Shown: in pieces, positions 20,248 to 23,194 of the stretch | How the letters are laid out: each line of letters starts with the position of its first letter | Numbering within the stretch: the stretch's first letter is position 1 | NCBI GenBank assembly: GCA_910588045.1 | Contig: CAJUPS010000053.1 | Span: 1 to 23,194, forward strand | DNA from: an uncultured Oscillospiraceae bacterium | GTDB lineage: Bacteria > Bacillota > Clostridia > Oscillospirales > Oscillospiraceae | DNA: 23,194 bases | Direction of reading: 5' to 3' | The notes under the pieces: model-generated | What the model was told of the DNA's origin: nothing | What the model saw: the letters and a program-made list of their open reading frames with translations, nothing else | Databases searched by the model: none | Program-made: the position numbers and the translations under genes

Positions 20248-20269
20248 ATGACGCAATAATGACGCAATA
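20248..20269. repeat. tandem 11-bp direct repeat, possible operator
   Basis: AATGACGCAAT occurs twice without a gap (20248-20258 and 20259-20269). Tandem sites one helical turn apart are typical for ribbon-helix-helix proteins. It lies between the promoter and the ribosome-binding site of the 55-aa gene. Confidence 0.65.
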
Positions 20270-20285
20270 TTGAGGAGGATATTTT

Positions 20286-20453
20286 ATGCCGGACTACAAA
20301 AAGCTATACGCATACCTGGTAGGAGAAATTGACAAGGCCCTCACACTCATGGACACAGAAAATCTGCTTCTTTTTGGAGAAATAAAGGACATCCTGCAAA
20401 ACGCCCTTCTGGAGGCAGAGGACAGGGTGATCAGCAGTGAAGAATCGCAATAA
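20286..20453 (+). CDS. 55-aa protein of unknown function (MPDYKK type)
   Basis: A short frame beginning MPDYKKLYAYLVGEIDKAL, with an acidic, helical, leucine-rich rest. GGAGG lies 8 bases before the ATG, and a promoter is visible upstream. Small proteins starting MPDYKK are, as I recall, common in gut clostridia near mobile or regulatory genes, but I know of no function. The divergent ribbon-helix-helix gene may regulate it. A TA-like pairing is possible but nothing shows it is toxic. Confidence 0.65.
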   Translation: MPDYKKLYAYLVGEIDKALTLMDTENLLLFGEIKDILQNALLEAEDRVISSEESQ

Positions 20454-20593
20454 CCGCCAAAAACTTCGGAAACGTTCATAGATTGTTTACATGCCGTACA
20501 TGATTTCTTCTTAAAAGTGCTGTAATATCATAATCAGCAAAGGGGTAACACCCGATGCGATTTCTCCCTCCTAAAACACACACAACACACACC

Positions 20594-20625
20594 AGGAAGC
20601 CCCGCCATCCGGCGGGGCTTCTTGG
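20594..20625. terminator. terminator between the 55-aa gene and lrgB
   Basis: GAAGCCCCGCC, loop ATCC, GGCGGGGCTTC, followed by TTGGTG on the plus strand and by CTGGTGTG on the minus strand. The stem is strong but the T-tracts are poor. It could serve either convergent gene. The 183 bases from 20454 to 20636 hold nothing else I can assign. Confidence 0.65.
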
Positions 20626-20636
20626 TGCATATCGCT

Positions 20637-21344
20637 CTATTGAACCAATGCCGCAAATACCGGCGCAGCAATGACCGTCAATAATCCCGTCACGACAATG
20701 GCCAGCGAGCTGGCAGCCCCCTGGATTTCGCCCAGCTGCACCGCCCTGGACGTGCCCGCCGCATGGGAGGACGTCCCGATGGCTAGTCCCTGGCTCACCG
20801 AGTCTGTCACCCCAAAAATTCTCAGCAGGGGAGAGGCGGCCACCGCGCCGAACAGCCCCGTCAGCATAATACAGGCCATTGTAATGGCGGGGTATCCCCC
20901 CAGTTCCTCACTGAGCCCCTTTCCGATGGCTGTAGTAATTGATTTCGGCAGCAGTGAAATATACTCCGCCGCCTCCATACGGAAGAGGAACAGCATCAGG
21001 ACGCACCCGGCGATATGTGCCGCCACACCCGCCGCGCACCCGGCCAGTACAGCCGCAGCATTTTTTTTCAGAAGCTCAAATTGTTTGTAGAGGGGAATAG
21101 CCAGACAGATGGTAGCAGGTGTCAGAAAGAACTCCAGGACCTTCCCCCCGTTTTCATAAAAGACCGCATATTCCGTCCCGGTCAGAACCAAAATACCTCC
21201 GCAAAACAGTGTAGCGAACAGAAGCGGGTTCAAAATCTCCCGCCCGACCCTCCGATTCACCTCACGGGCCAGCTGATAGCTCCCGGCGGCCATGAGAAGT
21301 CCAAAGAAGGAGCAGGCGCTAAACACTTCACGCAATGCCGTCAC
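20637..21344 (-). CDS. lrgB: LrgB/CidB family membrane protein
   Basis: A 235-aa polytopic membrane protein with about seven hydrophobic segments. Family motifs include LNPLLFATL, LTPATICLAIPLYKQ, LPKSITTAIG and GTSSHAAGTSRA, with EIQGAASSLAI near the end. LrgB proteins pair with LrgA; the B. subtilis homologues (PftAB) transport pyruvate, and those of Staphylococcus affect murein hydrolase activity and lysis. I place the start at the GTG at 21344, which overlaps the lrgA TGA by 4 bases (GTGA) and has AAAGG just upstream. The track-like alternative, an ATG at 21368, would overlap lrgA by 28 bases. Confidence 0.9.
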   Translation of the reverse strand: MTALREVFSACSFFGLLMAAGSYQLAREVNRRVGREILNPLLFATLFCGGILVLTGTEYAVFYENGGKVLEFFLTPATICLAIPLYKQFELLKKNAAAVLAGCAAGVAAHIAGCVLMLFLFRMEAAEYISLLPKSITTAIGKGLSEELGGYPAITMACIMLTGLFGAVAASPLLRIFGVTDSVSQGLAIGTSSHAAGTSRAVQLGEIQGAASSLAIVVTGLLTVIAAPVFAALVQ

Positions 21345-21691
21345 CGATCCTTTCTCCGAATGAGCCACTGAGAAACTCTCCCCGTAATCCCCATAACGAC
21401 CGTTGTCCCGATCAGGCCCATGATAAGGACAGGCAGCAACATCCCCTGAATCGTATCCAGAACAGTCAAAAAGCTGACCGAGGCAGGGACCAGCAGCAGC
21501 GGCATGAGCTCCAGCAGCAGTCCCCCCACATTCTCGATTTGCTCCAGCTTCAGCACCCCGGATTTCAGCAATATAAACAGAAGGATCAACCCATAGATAC
21601 TTGCCGGTACTGGCAGCGGCACGAAGAATTTAACGATTTCCGCCGCAAATGTAATTCCCATAATGATAACTGCTTCCCGCAAATACTTCAT
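21341..21691 (-). CDS. lrgA: LrgA/CidA family holin-like protein
   Basis: A 116-aa protein with four predicted membrane helices: IIMGITFAAEIVKFFV, IYGLILLFILL, LLLELMPLLLVPASV and MLLPVLIMGLIGTTVVMGI. It shows the family motif VPASIYGLILLFILL and ends in a basic tail. It is encoded between alaX and lrgB with 4-nt overlaps on both sides (ATGA with alaX, GTGA with lrgB). LrgA forms a complex with LrgB in the membrane; pyruvate uptake or control of autolysis is the family's known range. Confidence 0.92.
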   Translation of the reverse strand: MKYLREAVIIMGITFAAEIVKFFVPLPVPASIYGLILLFILLKSGVLKLEQIENVGGLLLELMPLLLVPASVSFLTVLDTIQGMLLPVLIMGLIGTTVVMGITGRVSQWLIRRKDR

Positions 21692-22827
21692 GTCAAAAAC
21701 TCCCGAATCCGGCTCTCCTCCGCCTTCACGCTTCCCTGCACGAAGTCCGCCTTTCCGCCGCCGCGCCCATTGAGCGCCGCGTTCAATTCCTTAGCGAACC
21801 CGCGCAGATCCGCGCCATCCTGTCCGATCGCATATTGATACACCCCATCGGCCCCCGCGAATACCGCGCACCGACCGCCACATTTTTCTTTCACGAGTCC
21901 GCACAGCTTCCGCAGCGATTCTCCGGACATAGGACCTTCCATGAGCAGCACATCGCCCTTTCCGGCGCACTCCTCCGCCTTTCGGATAAAGTCCCGCTCC
22001 TCCAACTCCGCCACCCGGCCCCGCAGCTCATAGACGTCCTTTTGCAGCCGCTCCACCGCCGCGGCGGTCTCCACAGGCTTTGCGGACAACAGCTGTGAAA
22101 CTCTCGTATTCTGTTCAGCGATCCGGTTTACCCAGGTAAGTGCCCTCTTTCCCGCGGCCATCTCAATCCGCACGCCGCTCCGGAACTTCTGGCAGGAGAT
22201 CAGCTTCACCAAGCCCACCTGTCCACTTGTTCTGACGTGGGTTCCGCAGCAGGCGCAGCAGTCCGCCCCCGGCCAACTCACGATTCTGACCTGACCCTCC
22301 AGCGCCTTTTTGCTTCGATATTCCATCGTCTCCAACTCGGCAGGGGAGGGGAAGCCAATCTGAATCGGGTGGTCCTCCCAGATATATTGATTTGCCAGTT
22401 TTTCCACAAGAATCACATCATCTGTGGATAACTCCGCGTCAAAATCAATCGTCACCAACTCATGACCGATATGAAAGCCCACATTGTTGCAGCCAAATTT
22501 CCCGCATAGAATCCCGCTGATAATATGTTCTCCGCTGTGCTGCTGCATCAAATCGAACCGTCTTTCCCAGTCAATTTCCCCATGAACAATGGAGCCGATT
22601 TCCACATTCTCATTACAGAAGTGGAGAACCTCTCCATTTTTCTCCCGGACGTCCACCACCTTCACGCCGCTCAGTGTTCCATGGTCAGCGGGCTGACCGC
22701 CACCCTCCGGATAGAAGGCGGTTTTATCCAAGGTCACAAGCCAGTGGTCTTTTTCTTTTTGGCAGTCCAATACGGAGGCTGAAAATTCCCTTTGAAATGG
22801 GTCCTGGTAGAACAATTTTTCTGTCAT
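21688..22827 (-). CDS. alaX: alanyl-tRNA editing protein AlaX-L
   Basis: A 379-aa free-standing editing protein, homologous to the editing and C-terminal regions of AlaRS, that hydrolyses mischarged Ser- or Gly-tRNA(Ala). The zinc-binding site is formed by H-X3-H in QQHSGEHIISG and C-X3-H in CCGTHVRTSGQVG, after FYPEGGGQPADHGTL. A coiled-coil region at about 240-285 leads to a C-terminal DHHA1 domain (LNGRGGGKADFVQGS), which makes it the long AlaX type. The ATG at 22827 has AGAAAGG upstream. A TTG two codons earlier is less likely. It heads an operon with lrgA and lrgB. Confidence 0.94.
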   Translation of the reverse strand: MTEKLFYQDPFQREFSASVLDCQKEKDHWLVTLDKTAFYPEGGGQPADHGTLSGVKVVDVREKNGEVLHFCNENVEIGSIVHGEIDWERRFDLMQQHSGEHIISGILCGKFGCNNVGFHIGHELVTIDFDAELSTDDVILVEKLANQYIWEDHPIQIGFPSPAELETMEYRSKKALEGQVRIVSWPGADCCACCGTHVRTSGQVGLVKLISCQKFRSGVRIEMAAGKRALTWVNRIAEQNTRVSQLLSAKPVETAAAVERLQKDVYELRGRVAELEERDFIRKAEECAGKGDVLLMEGPMSGESLRKLCGLVKEKCGGRCAVFAGADGVYQYAIGQDGADLRGFAKELNAALNGRGGGKADFVQGSVKAEESRIREFLT

Positions 22828-22839
22828 AGTCAAAGACCT

Positions 22840-22906
22840 TTCTGCCGCCGCTGCGCGGCGGCCCCCAGCTTAATCTTGTTTTAGATTCGCCCCTGCCGGG
22901 CGGGGG
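22840..22906 (-). repeat. dispersed intergenic repeat, right copy
   Basis: On the minus strand this reads CCCCCGCCCGGCAGGGG, GCGAATCTAAAACAAG, ATTAAGCTGGGGG, GCCGCCGCGCAGCGGCGGC. It matches 29-97 in the opposite orientation. It ends about 13 bases upstream of the alaX start and must form part of its leader or promoter region. I see no convincing promoter for alaX, so transcription may begin within or beyond the repeat. Confidence 0.75.
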
Positions 22907-22907
22907 C

Positions 22908-22933
22908 TTACTTTTCGCGCACGCGAAAAGTAA
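22908..22933. repeat. hairpin next to the right repeat copy
   Basis: TTACTTTTCGCG / CGCGAAAAGTAA with a 2-base centre. It occupies the same place relative to the repeat core as the hairpin at 4-27. Confidence 0.7.
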
Positions 22934-22939
22934 CAAAAG

Positions 22940-23194
22940 CGTGCTCAAGGGGGCTACGCCGCCCTTGAGAATCCCCCAATGACGGGGGTTATTGTTTACG
23001 CTACGACCTTTAGATTTCCGGTCTATCTCCGGTGCCGTGGGCCGATGCCGGTGCTTACTTCTGCGCACGGTTCTAACGATACTGCTGGTTGCCTCGCGGC
23101 ACTCGGCACGGGGGTCCCTGCGAGGCGCTCCCGTTAGTAGGTCCCCCTTGCAGGGAGTACCCCTTTGAAAGGGCGTCAGCCGGAGTTCTACAAG
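22940..23194. other. structured gene-free region at the window end
   Basis: No convincing gene. A 114-codon minus-strand frame crosses it but reads through the repeat and hairpins and has repeat-derived low-complexity sequence. Inverted repeats seen: CTCAAGGG/CCCTTGAG (22943-22967), AATCCCCC with GGGGGTT (22969-22991), and a nested pair, CTAACG/CGTTAG (23073-23078, 23132-23137) enclosing GCCTCGC/GCGAGGC (23091-23097, 23120-23126). The region may be part of the repeat element or a structured RNA, and it continues past the window. Confidence 0.5.

Noticed and set aside
22724..23068. A 114-codon minus-strand frame over the right repeat
   Set aside because: It runs through hairpins and the dispersed repeat and overlaps the alaX start in another frame. 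Similar frames would appear wherever the repeat occurs.

Overview
The window is the chromosomal replication-origin region of a GC-rich, low-motility-type Firmicute, most probably a gut clostridium of the Oscillospiraceae/Ruminococcaceae type. The evidence is the dnaA-dnaN-S4 protein-recF-remB-gyrB-gyrA order, SepF and DivIVA, Hfq of Gram-positive type, strong Shine-Dalgarno sites, and small DUF6809-like and MPDYKK-type proteins that I associate with that group. No rRNA, tRNA, CRISPR array or insertion sequence was found. Species cannot be named from the sequence alone.

Left arm (1-8417, nearly all minus strand, transcribed away from the origin): a membrane dipeptidase, mutL, miaA, hfq, a HlyD-like membrane protein, ylmE, sepF and divIVA. 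A small divergent pair, an XRE repressor and a DUF6809-like gene, sits between mutL and miaA. Its intergenic region holds a consensus promoter with one palindromic operator-like site filling the spacer and a second 30 bp downstream. Between sepF and divIVA is a run of four perfect hairpins.

Origin (8418-10253): a dnaA promoter, dnaA, and a 306-bp dnaA-dnaN gap with four near-consensus DnaA boxes and a DnaA-trio-like stretch. The right arm continues with dnaN, the S4 protein, recF, remB, gyrB, gyrA, a protein of unknown function and rnhA, all on the plus strand and closely packed. These supply initiation, clamp loading, repair and supercoiling functions.

Accessory patch (18820-20636): after the rnhA terminator comes a cluster of small stress or conflict modules: a HEPN/MNT pair (hepT-mntA), a probable type I toxin-antitoxin locus, and a ribbon-helix-helix regulator divergent from a 55-aa protein. 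The type I locus has a 35-aa Fst/PepA1-like membrane peptide and two copies of a short antisense RNA gene, one convergent with the toxin and one without a toxin. This is the least conventional part of the window.

Right end (20637-23194): an alaX-lrgA-lrgB operon on the minus strand with 4-nt overlaps, then an intergenic repeat whose core is also present, inverted, at positions 29-97. The last 290 bases hold several hairpins and no convincing gene.
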